Below are positions 43,498-51,391 of a stretch of 64,000 nucleotides of DNA, in pieces. The notes below the pieces were generated by a model. That model was not told where the DNA came from, did no database searches, and was given only the letters and a program-made list of their open reading frames with translations. Source of the stretch: an uncultured bacterium (lineage in GTDB: Bacteria; Cyanobacteriota; Vampirovibrionia; Gastranaerophilales; Gastranaerophilaceae); the NCBI GenBank assembly GCA_900551965.1, contig URYF01000002.1:1-64000 (forward strand). The letters run 5' to 3'. Each line of letters begins with the position of its first letter. Position 1 is the stretch's first letter. Made by a program: the position numbers and the translations under genes.

Positions 43498-44625
43498 TTA
43501 CGAAAACAATTCAATATCTATAACCTTTGCAACTTCAAGAGCTGAATTTTTGTTTGATAATAACTCTTTAACCTGACCTAATTCTTTGATATTTTCTTCA
43601 CGCTTAGCCTGATCATATAGAAGTTCTTCAATTTTATTGGAAATATTTAAAGGTGTAACCTTATTTTGAATAATCTCCGGTACAATTTCTTTATCCGCAA
43701 TAATATTTGGCAAAGAAACACGTTTTATACACCGTACAAGCAAATATATCCAATACATAAATTGCGGACCGCGATATGCTATAATCATCGGTGTTTTATA
43801 TAAACAGGCTTCTAATGCAACCGTGCCTGAAGCCAAAATTAACGCATCAGATACACTTAATAGCGCCTGGTTTTCACCTTTTATAACCTTTATATCACAA
43901 TCTTCACCCAAATATTTATTATAAATTTCATCTGACAAATTCGGAGCCTGTGAAATACAAAACTGCAAATCCGGATGTCTATGCTTTAAACGCTGTACTG
44001 TCTCTTTAAATACTCCCATAAGATTTTTTAATTCAAATTCTCTTGAGCCTGGAAAGACCGAAACAAGTTTTTTTTCAACATCAAGTCCATGGTTTCTGAA
44101 AAACTCTCTTCTGCCTGCTGCAGCCGGCAGCTGTGCAACAAGCGGATGACCGCAGTAATGTGTATCAATACCGTATTGGGCATACAACGGTTTTTCAAAC
44201 GGGAATATGCACAAAACTTTATCAACAAAATTCTTAATCAAGTGAATACGATATTTTCGGCTTGCCCAAACCTGAGGCGGGATATAATAAAAAACCTTAA
44301 TCCCAGCATCATGCAAAAACTTTGCAATAGTAAGATTAAAAGCCCCATAATCAATTAACAAAACCAAATCCGGTTTATAATCATTTTTTAAATATTCTAA
44401 AACAGCTTTACCAAGTTTATAATGATTAATAATAATTTTAGGCGAAATCCCCATTGCAGACATCTTTTCCTGATTGGTAAAAAGTTTTACCCCTTCACGC
44501 TCGAGATTAATACCGCCAATACCTTCTATTTCCAAGTCACAGTCCAGAGCTCTCAATTCCCTGACAACTTTTGAAGCATGGATATCTCCTGAGTATTCAC
44601 CTGTTATAATAAATAATTTTTTCAT
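43498..44625 (-). CDS. lpxB: lipid-A-disaccharide synthase
   Basis: The protein has 375 residues, the usual length. The N-terminus (I-I-T-G-E-Y-S-G-D-I-H-A-S) is the LpxB signature in slightly altered form; V-F-P-G-S-R-E-F-E-L and the S-G-T-V-A-L-E-A block are the nucleotide-sugar site. It joins UDP-2,3-diacylglucosamine and lipid X into the lipid A disaccharide. It begins 3 bases after lpxI and is the last gene of the envelope operon. Its presence with lpxI and an LptD-like gene shows an LPS-bearing outer membrane. Confidence 0.93.
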   Translation of the reverse strand: MKKLFIITGEYSGDIHASKVVRELRALDCDLEIEGIGGINLEREGVKLFTNQEKMSAMGISPKIIINHYKLGKAVLEYLKNDYKPDLVLLIDYGAFNLTIAKFLHDAGIKVFYYIPPQVWASRKYRIHLIKNFVDKVLCIFPFEKPLYAQYGIDTHYCGHPLVAQLPAAAGRREFFRNHGLDVEKKLVSVFPGSREFELKNLMGVFKETVQRLKHRHPDLQFCISQAPNLSDEIYNKYLGEDCDIKVIKGENQALLSVSDALILASGTVALEACLYKTPMIIAYRGPQFMYWIYLLVRCIKRVSLPNIIADKEIVPEIIQNKVTPLNISNKIEELLYDQAKREENIKELGQVKELLSNKNSALEVAKVIDIELFS

Positions 44626-44628
44626 TAT

Positions 44629-45444
44629 CTAAACTGCCATTATTACTATATTATGCTCATCAGCATACTTGACCACTTTTTCCTGATCAACAATAATTGT
44701 TTCATTTGCCTCAACCGCAATCAAAGAAGCATGTCTATGACTCATTGTTCTCAAGGTTTTCATACCAATTGCCGGAATATCAAAACGTTTATCTTGTTTT
44801 GGTTTTGCTACCTTAACAACAACAGCACCGTCTTTTGCCAATTTTGCACCGCGCTTGATACAAACATCAGTACCCTCAATAGCTTCAACCGCCATAATCA
44901 TTTTGTCCTTGATTACAACAGACTGCCCTACATCAAGCTTACCCATCTCTTTCGCAAGCCAAAAACCGTAATTAACATCATCCATCTGGCTTTGAGTAGG
45001 TTTATGCTTGCCTAAAACTCCTGCAGGTATCATCAAGTTTTTAATAAATATAGTTTGATCCAAAACTTCGATACCGATTTTTCCAAGCTCTTCAACAATC
45101 ATAAACATAACCTGATCATCATTTAGCCTTGCAGCTTCTTTAATCAAATCAACAGCACGCTTATCAAATTTGTGAAGCTGAAGTAAAACTTTTTTGTGAA
45201 CCTTGCCCAAAAAAGTCATTTGCTTTATTTGTTCTGCTTGTAGAATTTCTTCAATTTTGTTCACTTCACCCGGATGACAGCTATAAACCTTAGAACAGTA
45301 TTTCTTCAATTCACGAACATTATCTTTTGCCAAAGAAATACATACAACGTCAAATCCGTTTTCTTTAGCATATTGAGCCATTCTTACAGGTAATATTCCA
45401 TCTCCGGCAATTAATCCTTGTTTGTTTTCCAATGTTATTGACAC
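44629..45444 (-). CDS. lpxI: UDP-2,3-diacylglucosamine pyrophosphatase LpxI
   Basis: The protein has 271 residues. G-L-I-A-G-D-G-I-L-P-V-R-M-A near the N-terminus and the C-terminal D-I-P-A-I-G-M-K-T-L block mark the LpxI (DUF1009) family. This enzyme hydrolyses UDP-diacylglucosamine to lipid X and replaces LpxH in many lineages, so LpxI upstream of lpxB makes a coherent pair. The start is GTG at 45444 with AGAGGA upstream. It lies between an aldolase-like gene and lpxB, all closely spaced. Confidence 0.9.
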   Translation of the reverse strand: MSITLENKQGLIAGDGILPVRMAQYAKENGFDVVCISLAKDNVRELKKYCSKVYSCHPGEVNKIEEILQAEQIKQMTFLGKVHKKVLLQLHKFDKRAVDLIKEAARLNDDQVMFMIVEELGKIGIEVLDQTIFIKNLMIPAGVLGKHKPTQSQMDDVNYGFWLAKEMGKLDVGQSVVIKDKMIMAVEAIEGTDVCIKRGAKLAKDGAVVVKVAKPKQDKRFDIPAIGMKTLRTMSHRHASLIAVEANETIIVDQEKVVKYADEHNIVIMAV

Positions 45445-45459
45445 GATTATTTTCCTCTT

Positions 45460-46083
45460 TTACTTCTGTTTCAATAAATAAATCTTTTCTACTTCGTTTT
45501 CTGGTAATATTTTAGCACCACCAAGGAATTTTGTAAAAAGTATTGTTTTTGCATACTCTTCAGCCAATTCCAAATTCAAATATGCCTGTTTTATATTCGC
45601 ACCACCAGCTATCACCCCGTGATTTTCCATAAGAACAATATCATAATCTTTAAAATAGATTGAAGTTTTTTGAACTAATTCATCTGAACCCGGTATTGCA
45701 TATTCAGCGAGCGGAATTTTTTCAAAGCAATATACTATTTCAGGAGATACAGCTTCTGGCAGAGCCTTACCGGCTGCTGCAAAAGCCGTTAAATACGGTG
45801 AGTGAAAATGTAAAATGCAATTTATATCAGGTCTTTTGCGATAAAAATCTATATGGAGAAACTTTTCACTTGATGGTTTAGGATTACCGTCAACTGAAAT
45901 TCCGTCATAATTAATCACACTAAAATCAGAAGGTTCCAAATATCCGTTAGCAGAGCCTGAGGAGGTAATAACAATATTATCCTCATAACGAACAGACATA
46001 TTCCCGGAAATTCCGGGTGTAAAGCCCTTTATGCCGGCAATTTGTCCGTATTTTGTTAGTTCGCTGATAATATTTTCATACAT
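45460..46083 (-). CDS. class II aldolase/adducin-family protein
   Basis: The protein has 207 residues. S-G-N-M-S-V-R near the N-terminus and T-S-S-G are phosphate-binding loops; the zinc histidines are in H-F-H-S-P-Y and E-N-H-G. This family includes fuculose-phosphate aldolase, ribulose-phosphate epimerase and methylthioribulose-phosphate dehydratase; the substrate cannot be told from sequence. It sits between the LptD-like gene (1 base away) and lpxI, an unusual place, so it may just be carried in the operon or feed a sugar to the surface polymer. Confidence 0.8.
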   Translation of the reverse strand: MYENIISELTKYGQIAGIKGFTPGISGNMSVRYEDNIVITSSGSANGYLEPSDFSVINYDGISVDGNPKPSSEKFLHIDFYRKRPDINCILHFHSPYLTAFAAAGKALPEAVSPEIVYCFEKIPLAEYAIPGSDELVQKTSIYFKDYDIVLMENHGVIAGGANIKQAYLNLELAEEYAKTILFTKFLGGAKILPENEVEKIYLLKQK

Positions 46084-46084
46084 A

Positions 46085-48421
46085 TTAATCTACTGTTTCC
46101 TTGTTTGGATCTTCTAATTCTATAACTTGAGCATATTCAAGAACTCTTGGTTTTACTTTTTCGCTAGATTTAGCTCTTGAAGAAACCTTTACTTCAGGTT
46201 GTTTTTTTACCGGTGAAAAAGCCAGCTTTCTTTCTTCATCTTTTTGATGTTTTCCAAGTCTTTCAGGATTTTTTATCTCCATTCTGCCATAATTTATACT
46301 TGTACCTTTTGTATCAAAAGCAACATCAAACCCAAAATAAGTAGTTTGTCTTACAAAATCATAACCCAGTCTTATTTTCAAATCATCAGGACCGATTGCA
46401 AATACAAAGCGGTTTTCTTGGAATAATTTGCCATTTGGAGAATCATCACTCAGGTTAACCATACCGGACCAGCCCACGGATAAATATTTATGCAGTCTTA
46501 CGATTTCTGAAACATAAAAAGCAGAATGACCGTATCTGTACATATCATAACGCGGTACCGGAGTTTCATCACTATATCCTGATTGGAAGTATCCGATATC
46601 TTGCATCCAATTTTTATATTGAATATGCGCTCTTGGTCCAAGCCTGCCGACAAACTGTGTGTCACCTGTACCATAAACCGCAGCTGAACCTTGCAATGCT
46701 ACACTTACATCGAAATAAAATCGATCTTCCGGTCTTTCGTATGAATATATTTTCTGAGAAATCTCTGCCATATATTTCAACCTTGTTGTAGTTGTATTAT
46801 CTCCGGCAATTTTTTCTCCGTAATAGTTTCTATCGTTATCCTGCATTAAGCCAAAACCAACTCTATGGCGGAAACTAAGCCCCTTATTTTCGGCAAGGAA
46901 ATCTGGCAGAGAATATCTTTTATCATAGTAGATTTCTGCCATATATTTTGGCATTCTGGCACCCATAAACCATTCATCAATGAACGAATTTGCTGCATAT
47001 TGTATAAATAAATTATCGTCCAGTCTCTGGTGACCTTTCAAGAAAAATATATCAGCAGCAGAACCATAACCCAATTCTGTTGTATTATAAGTATTTTTGT
47101 ATTTCAAAGCTCCACCAAACCCAAATCCATGTTGGTAGTTCAAAAACGGAATAACTTTTAATACAGAACCGCCCGGACCGCCAAATACAAACCCCGGACC
47201 TGCAAACATACCAAGCTTACGTCTTGTACCAAACTCAGGATAATTTGCTTCAAAAAAATCTCTGTCTTTGTTTGTATAAGCTGTCAAACTTGGCCAAGAA
47301 AACCAATATCTGCCATCTCTTGTAATTTTTATTTTTTTTGCCGTAAATTTATCATGATTTTTTTGAGCATCAACATATAATTCGTCTATATCAAAATGAA
47401 GCTTGTTGCCTGTCGGGTCCCCAAAGAATAAAGACTGATCGGCTTCATCAATAATCATATTCGAAAATCTAGGTCCAACCATTCTTGATGACATTCTATA
47501 TACCTGAGAGGTTTCAGAGTGGAAGTTGCCGTCTGTTAAAATCAATAAAGAATCCTTTTGCATGGCTTTTTTAGCATTCATAATCATTGCCTGATTAATT
47601 GCCTCTACATTATCCATGAACATAGTTTCTTCATTCATATCAACTTCAAAATAATCGGCTTTCATAGGCATACCGTCTTTAAATGCAACAACATGCCCAA
47701 TACCTTTCATAATATTTGAATCCTGATTATAGATCATTTTATCAGCTAAAACTCTTGTATTTTGAGGGGGCAGAAACAAGTCAGGTCTGCCTGTCGCTAC
47801 CATATCTCCTGTTTCCTCATCAAAAACAACATTCTCAGCATCAAGCTGAAGCTCTTTTTCCACAACTTGTTCACTAATTCCTGTTTCTAACGAAAGTGAT
47901 TCGGAAGACGGTATTTCTGCACCTGTTTGGTTTTGAATAGAATCAGCTATAGAACCCTCTTCTGTTATATACGGCAGATTATTGTTTTCATTAGCTTGAA
48001 CCTTTTCTTTTTTCTCCCAGAATTTTAGTTTCTGCACAACACTTTTTTTCGCCTTATTAGTTTGGCTTACCGAATACTCGTTATTATCACTTTCTGCATT
48101 TTCCGCAGTTTCATCATCATTTGTCAAGCTGATAATTTTATTTGTAAGCTTTAGCCTCATTTGTTTAAACAACGGCATGTTATCCGGATCAATTTCTTTA
48201 TAAGATCTGCCCTGATGGTCAAACGAATACGTAAATTCATGATTATCTTTCTGTCTGACTTCAGGCATAACCTTGCTTAATGGCGATTTAAAGAAATTAC
48301 TGCTTTCTAAATCGTCAGACAAAGCATAACTGGCATCAGGCACAACCGTTTCATTATCCTGTGCGTACACCGAATTCGTAAATGCCAATATGAAAAATAT
48401 TACAAATAAAAATCGTTTCAA
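46085..48421 (-). CDS. LptD-like outer-membrane LPS assembly protein
   Basis: The protein has 778 residues, a normal length for LptD. The start is TTG at 48421 (AAGGAA upstream) and begins a signal peptide M-K-R-F-L-F-V ... V-Y-A-Q. A charged 190-residue region is followed by an OstA-like beta-taco repeat at about 195-320 (D-A-E-N-V-V-F-D-E-E-T-G-D-M-V-A, I-Y-N-Q-D-S-N-I-M-K-G-I-G). From about 380 the rest is alternating beta strands typical of a barrel. LptD inserts LPS into the outer leaflet. It lies in a run of envelope genes before lpxI-lpxB. The N-terminal linker is longer than usual. Confidence 0.78.
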   Translation of the reverse strand: MKRFLFVIFFILAFTNSVYAQDNETVVPDASYALSDDLESSNFFKSPLSKVMPEVRQKDNHEFTYSFDHQGRSYKEIDPDNMPLFKQMRLKLTNKIISLTNDDETAENAESDNNEYSVSQTNKAKKSVVQKLKFWEKKEKVQANENNNLPYITEEGSIADSIQNQTGAEIPSSESLSLETGISEQVVEKELQLDAENVVFDEETGDMVATGRPDLFLPPQNTRVLADKMIYNQDSNIMKGIGHVVAFKDGMPMKADYFEVDMNEETMFMDNVEAINQAMIMNAKKAMQKDSLLILTDGNFHSETSQVYRMSSRMVGPRFSNMIIDEADQSLFFGDPTGNKLHFDIDELYVDAQKNHDKFTAKKIKITRDGRYWFSWPSLTAYTNKDRDFFEANYPEFGTRRKLGMFAGPGFVFGGPGGSVLKVIPFLNYQHGFGFGGALKYKNTYNTTELGYGSAADIFFLKGHQRLDDNLFIQYAANSFIDEWFMGARMPKYMAEIYYDKRYSLPDFLAENKGLSFRHRVGFGLMQDNDRNYYGEKIAGDNTTTTRLKYMAEISQKIYSYERPEDRFYFDVSVALQGSAAVYGTGDTQFVGRLGPRAHIQYKNWMQDIGYFQSGYSDETPVPRYDMYRYGHSAFYVSEIVRLHKYLSVGWSGMVNLSDDSPNGKLFQENRFVFAIGPDDLKIRLGYDFVRQTTYFGFDVAFDTKGTSINYGRMEIKNPERLGKHQKDEERKLAFSPVKKQPEVKVSSRAKSSEKVKPRVLEYAQVIELEDPNKETVD

Positions 48422-48439
48422 TTTTATGATTCCTTATTC

Positions 48440-49609
48440 TTAAATATAATTTAACGGATTTGTAGGTTTTCCGTTTACACGAACCTCAAAGTGACAGTGA
48501 GGTCCGGTACTGTATCCTGTCGAACCCTCACGTCCGATTTGTTGTCCTTTTTTAACATTTTGTCCGTTACTTACCGTAATCGCAGACATGTGACCATATA
48601 ATGTAGTAATAGGCTTGCCATTGATTACACCATGATCTAAAATTACAACCTTTCCGTATCCGCCATACCAACCGGAATAGATAACTCTGCCATCATTAGA
48701 GGCTTTAATTGCTCCTCCGTTTGGTCCGCCGATATCAATTCCTGAGTGGAAAATACGGCTTTTGAATATAGGGTGTGTCCTCCAGCCAAATGGAGATGTG
48801 ATAGGACCTGATATCGGATAAATAAACCCGGTTGAAGAAACTTTTACAGGAGATGAACCTGATGAAGCATTCTTTTTAGTAAGACTTGCAATCATATTTT
48901 GAATACTTGCGGATTGTCTTGCCAATTCACGTTCTGAACGCTCATAGTAATTTTTGTCTTTTTGAAGACGGTTTATCATGTTCTTATTTTCAGCAATTGA
49001 TCCTTGAATTGTCGCCCTTTGGTTATTAATATCACGTATTGAAGCTTCTACCATTCTTTTTTGGTTTTCAACCTGAGTCTTTAAAACAGCTATTTCATTC
49101 GCTTTAGCTTTCACTGCCTGCATTCTTTTATAATCGTCCTGAATAACAAGCTTTTCAAAATAGAACATATCCATTAAAGTGTTAACATCACTTGCTGATA
49201 AAATCAATTCAAACATTCCTGAGCGCTGATGCTTATATACCTGACGAATTCTGGATTTCATAGCAGCATCAATACTTCTGAATTCATAAATTGCGGTATT
49301 TAACTGTTGTTCCATCGCATTAAGATTCGACATCAACGAATTATACTTTTGAGTCGTTGTCCTAAGTTCAACCTGAGCCTTTTCAAGCTTTTGCTGGTTA
49401 TTACTTAATTTATTACGCTCCGTACGAAGCTTCAAATCGGCCTGACGTTTTTTCTGCTGGAAATAAACCCTTTTATTATTTGTTTGGTTCAATTTTTGGG
49501 TAAGTGAAGATTTTGACTGCGCAGCATAAACCGATGCGGCAGATACACCCATAACCCCAACTAAAATCCAACATATAAATATATTTTTTAGTACATTTTT
49601 TAAATTCAT
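48440..49609 (-). CDS. M23 murein peptidase/hydrolase activator, EnvC/NlpD-like
   Basis: The protein has 389 residues. A signal peptide (about 1-29, S-V-Y-A-A) is followed by a coiled coil at about 30-245. The C-terminal LytM domain has H-S-G-I-D-I at about 288-293 and H-C-H-F-E-V at about 372-377 together with T-L-Y-G-H-M, so the zinc site H-x-x-x-D ... H-x-H is intact. It may therefore cut cross-links itself, whereas EnvC and NlpD are degenerate activators. A 34-codon membrane peptide gene lies 10 bases upstream and the LptD-like gene 18 bases downstream. Confidence 0.87.
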   Translation of the reverse strand: MNLKNVLKNIFICWILVGVMGVSAASVYAAQSKSSLTQKLNQTNNKRVYFQQKKRQADLKLRTERNKLSNNQQKLEKAQVELRTTTQKYNSLMSNLNAMEQQLNTAIYEFRSIDAAMKSRIRQVYKHQRSGMFELILSASDVNTLMDMFYFEKLVIQDDYKRMQAVKAKANEIAVLKTQVENQKRMVEASIRDINNQRATIQGSIAENKNMINRLQKDKNYYERSERELARQSASIQNMIASLTKKNASSGSSPVKVSSTGFIYPISGPITSPFGWRTHPIFKSRIFHSGIDIGGPNGGAIKASNDGRVIYSGWYGGYGKVVILDHGVINGKPITTLYGHMSAITVSNGQNVKKGQQIGREGSTGYSTGPHCHFEVRVNGKPTNPLNYI

Positions 49610-49619
49610 AATATTTAAG

Positions 49620-49724
49620 TTATTTTACCAACAAAGGCAACAGCATCAATCCTACAGTCCAAGCTAAAAATGAAATACTTATAACTAATATAATCGCCTT
49701 TTGATGTTTTCTGAAAAATTCCAT
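49620..49724 (-). CDS. 34-residue membrane peptide
   Basis: A short ORF starting at the ATG at 49722-49724 with a strong TAAGGGGAGA site six bases upstream and a stop 10 bases before the M23 peptidase start. The peptide begins MEFFRKHQKAIILVIS, continues with a single hydrophobic helix of about 20 residues, and ends L-V-K. The good ribosome site, positive-inside polarity and tight linkage suggest a real, co-expressed single-span peptide. It may modulate the peptidase or an envelope complex, or resemble an N-terminal anchor; nothing further is known. Confidence 0.55.
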   Translation of the reverse strand: MEFFRKHQKAIILVISISFLAWTVGLMLLPLLVK

Positions 49725-49862
49725 AATATCTCCCCTTATATGACAATATATTACTATCAAAAAAAACATTGTGCAAGAATTTGAAACATATTTTAACTTA
49801 ACAATAAGAAAAATGAACTTTTTTAGTTTATAATCGTTATAAGAGTATAGAGGTTAATAAAA

Positions 49863-50207
49863 ATGAAAGACAAATGCACAAAATATGAAGCCCTGTTTAC
49901 TTTTCGCTCGGAGGATGAGTTACTTGAACACATCCAAAGCTGTGACGATTGCAAAAAAGAACACGAAAAAATGTTAAAGGTTTCCGAACTTATTCAAGAA
50001 GCAAAGCCTTACATTAGAGAAAAACGTAAAAATTTTGCAAAAGTAAAAGTTGCTTGTGCATTGTTTATGCTTATGGTCAGCGGAACAACTCTTGGTGTAA
50101 TCAATTTTAATACCGACGTTTCCGATACCTTGAAATACGGAACAACTTTAAGTTCTGAGGATTTAGGGCTGCCTGTAGACTCTTATGGGTTAATTTACAT
50201 AGAATAG
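49863..50207 (+). CDS. anti-sigma factor-like membrane protein with zinc-finger-type motif
   Basis: The protein has 114 residues. C5 and the segment H-I-Q-S-C-D-D-C (about 23-30) give the H-x-x-x-C-x-x-C pattern of zf-HC2 anti-sigma factors. A single hydrophobic segment lies at about 62-82, followed by a short outer part. Such proteins hold an ECF sigma factor at the membrane until a signal releases it. The gene precedes the sigma gene by 12 bases; anti-sigma genes more often follow. Ribosome site AGAGG is weak but present; a TATAAT lies at 49829-49834. Confidence 0.75.
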   Translation: MKDKCTKYEALFTFRSEDELLEHIQSCDDCKKEHEKMLKVSELIQEAKPYIREKRKNFAKVKVACALFMLMVSGTTLGVINFNTDVSDTLKYGTTLSSEDLGLPVDSYGLIYIE

Positions 50208-50219
50208 CAGAATGGTTTG

Positions 50220-50717
50220 ATGGATCTAAACAAAGTAATAGAATCAAATAAACAGAATATTAAAAACATCATACGACTTATTACAAAAGAAGATAACGAA
50301 GATTTGGAACAGGAAGTATATGTTAAAATCTGGAAAAATTCAGAAAAATATAAAGAACAAGGCTCAATAAAAAGCTGGATTTCTTCTATTACCAAAAATA
50401 CATCTCTTGATTATTTAAAATCCGCATACAGAAAAGTTTCGCAAACCTCAACTTCTGATGATCTTGTTATTTCTAATATAAAAGATAAAAAGATTTCACC
50501 CGAAGACAACATAATAAAACTTGAACGCCAGAAAAAAATTGCCGCCGCAATTAATGAACTAAAACCAAAATTTAAAGAAGTAATTCTTATCTGCGAAATA
50601 AACGGATACACATACGAAGAATGCGCAAAAAAATTAAAATGTCCGTTAGGAACCGTAAAATCCAGAATTTACAATGCAAAAAAAGAACTGGCTGAAAAAC
50701 TACAAGATTTAATGTAA
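50220..50717 (+). CDS. ECF-type RNA polymerase sigma factor
   Basis: About 165 residues from the ATG at 50220. Region 2 is seen in D-L-E-Q-E-V-Y-V-K-I-W-K and S-W-I-S-S-I-T-K-N, and region 4 in L-K-P-K-F-K-E-V-I-L-I-C-E-I-N-G-Y-T-Y-E-E-C-A-K with P-L-G-T-V-K-S-R-I-Y. It lacks regions 1 and 3, as ECF factors do. It is flanked by a likely anti-sigma gene and a Spy-like gene, so it probably controls an envelope stress response and its own operon. Confidence 0.88.
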   Translation: MDLNKVIESNKQNIKNIIRLITKEDNEDLEQEVYVKIWKNSEKYKEQGSIKSWISSITKNTSLDYLKSAYRKVSQTSTSDDLVISNIKDKKISPEDNIIKLERQKKIAAAINELKPKFKEVILICEINGYTYEECAKKLKCPLGTVKSRIYNAKKELAEKLQDLM

Positions 50718-50739
50718 AAAGATAATAAGGAAGGATAAA

Positions 50740-51312
50740 ATGAAAAAAACACTATCATTATCACTGCTGTTACTATCAACAATCATTACAATGAATACAT
50801 GCTCTGCTCAAGTGCCATCAGCTGAAAATCCGCCAACTGCAGCTAATTCTGTTATGCATCAGCATCCATCAAGAGAACAGATGAGAAAACAATTTGAGCA
50901 AAGACTAAATCTTAGTGAAAAACAAAAAGAAAAAGCTAAAATTATTCATCAGCAAGGTCGTGAGGAGATGAGACCAGTTATTATGCAGCTTAAACTTAAA
51001 CGGCAAGAAATTGAAACCGTAAAATTAACAAGAATTTCTGAAAAAATGCAAAAAGAAAGAATCGACCAATTAAATATCGAGATAAAAGAACTTGAAAAAC
51101 AGGCTCAAGAGATTAGGAAGAAAAATTCCCAAGATTTTGAAAAAATATTAAATAAAAAGCAAAAAGCTGAACTTGAAAAAATGAAAGCCGAGGGACGTGC
51201 AAGATTTGAACAATTCCACAAGCCCCGCCCGCCATTCCAAGGCTTAGGTTCGCCAAGTCTTATGCTCAAACCGCTTATCGCCCCGCCACCGGAAAACAAT
51301 TTATGGAAATAA
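50740..51312 (+). CDS. Spy/CpxP-like periplasmic protein (LTXXQ type)
   Basis: The protein has 190 residues. A signal peptide covers about 1-23 (M-K-K-T-L ... C-S-A). The core has L-N-L-S-E-K-Q-K-E-K-A (Leu-x-x-x-Q repeat start) and later L-N-K-K-Q-K-A-E-L-E-K-M, both family hallmarks, on a long helical scaffold. Spy-type proteins chaperone unfolded periplasmic proteins, and some relatives sense metals. A Pro-rich tail (P-R-P-P-F) follows. It ends at a terminator and completes the sigma operon, which makes it a likely target of the sigma factor. Confidence 0.82.
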   Translation: MKKTLSLSLLLLSTIITMNTCSAQVPSAENPPTAANSVMHQHPSREQMRKQFEQRLNLSEKQKEKAKIIHQQGREEMRPVIMQLKLKRQEIETVKLTRISEKMQKERIDQLNIEIKELEKQAQEIRKKNSQDFEKILNKKQKAELEKMKAEGRARFEQFHKPRPPFQGLGSPSLMLKPLIAPPPENNLWK

Positions 51313-51313
51313 T

Positions 51314-51346
51314 AAAAAAGAAGGATGAAATATCCTTCTTTTTTTC
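51314..51346 (+). terminator. intrinsic terminator after the Spy-like gene
   Basis: A 13-base-pair stem (51314-51326 with 51332-51344) with a five-base loop GAAAT is followed by a T run. It ends the anti-sigma/sigma/Spy operon. Confidence 0.9.
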
Positions 51347-51377
51347 ATTAATAGCAATTTTTTTCTTTTTCAAACGT

Positions 51378-51383
51378 TATTAT
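51378..51383 (+). promoter_or_regulatory. -10 box TATTAT, likely leaderless start at 51392
   Basis: TATTAT ends eight bases before the ATG at 51392, with no ribosome site between them. Another leaderless candidate; no clear -35. Confidence 0.35.
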
Positions 51384-51391
51384 TAATAACA

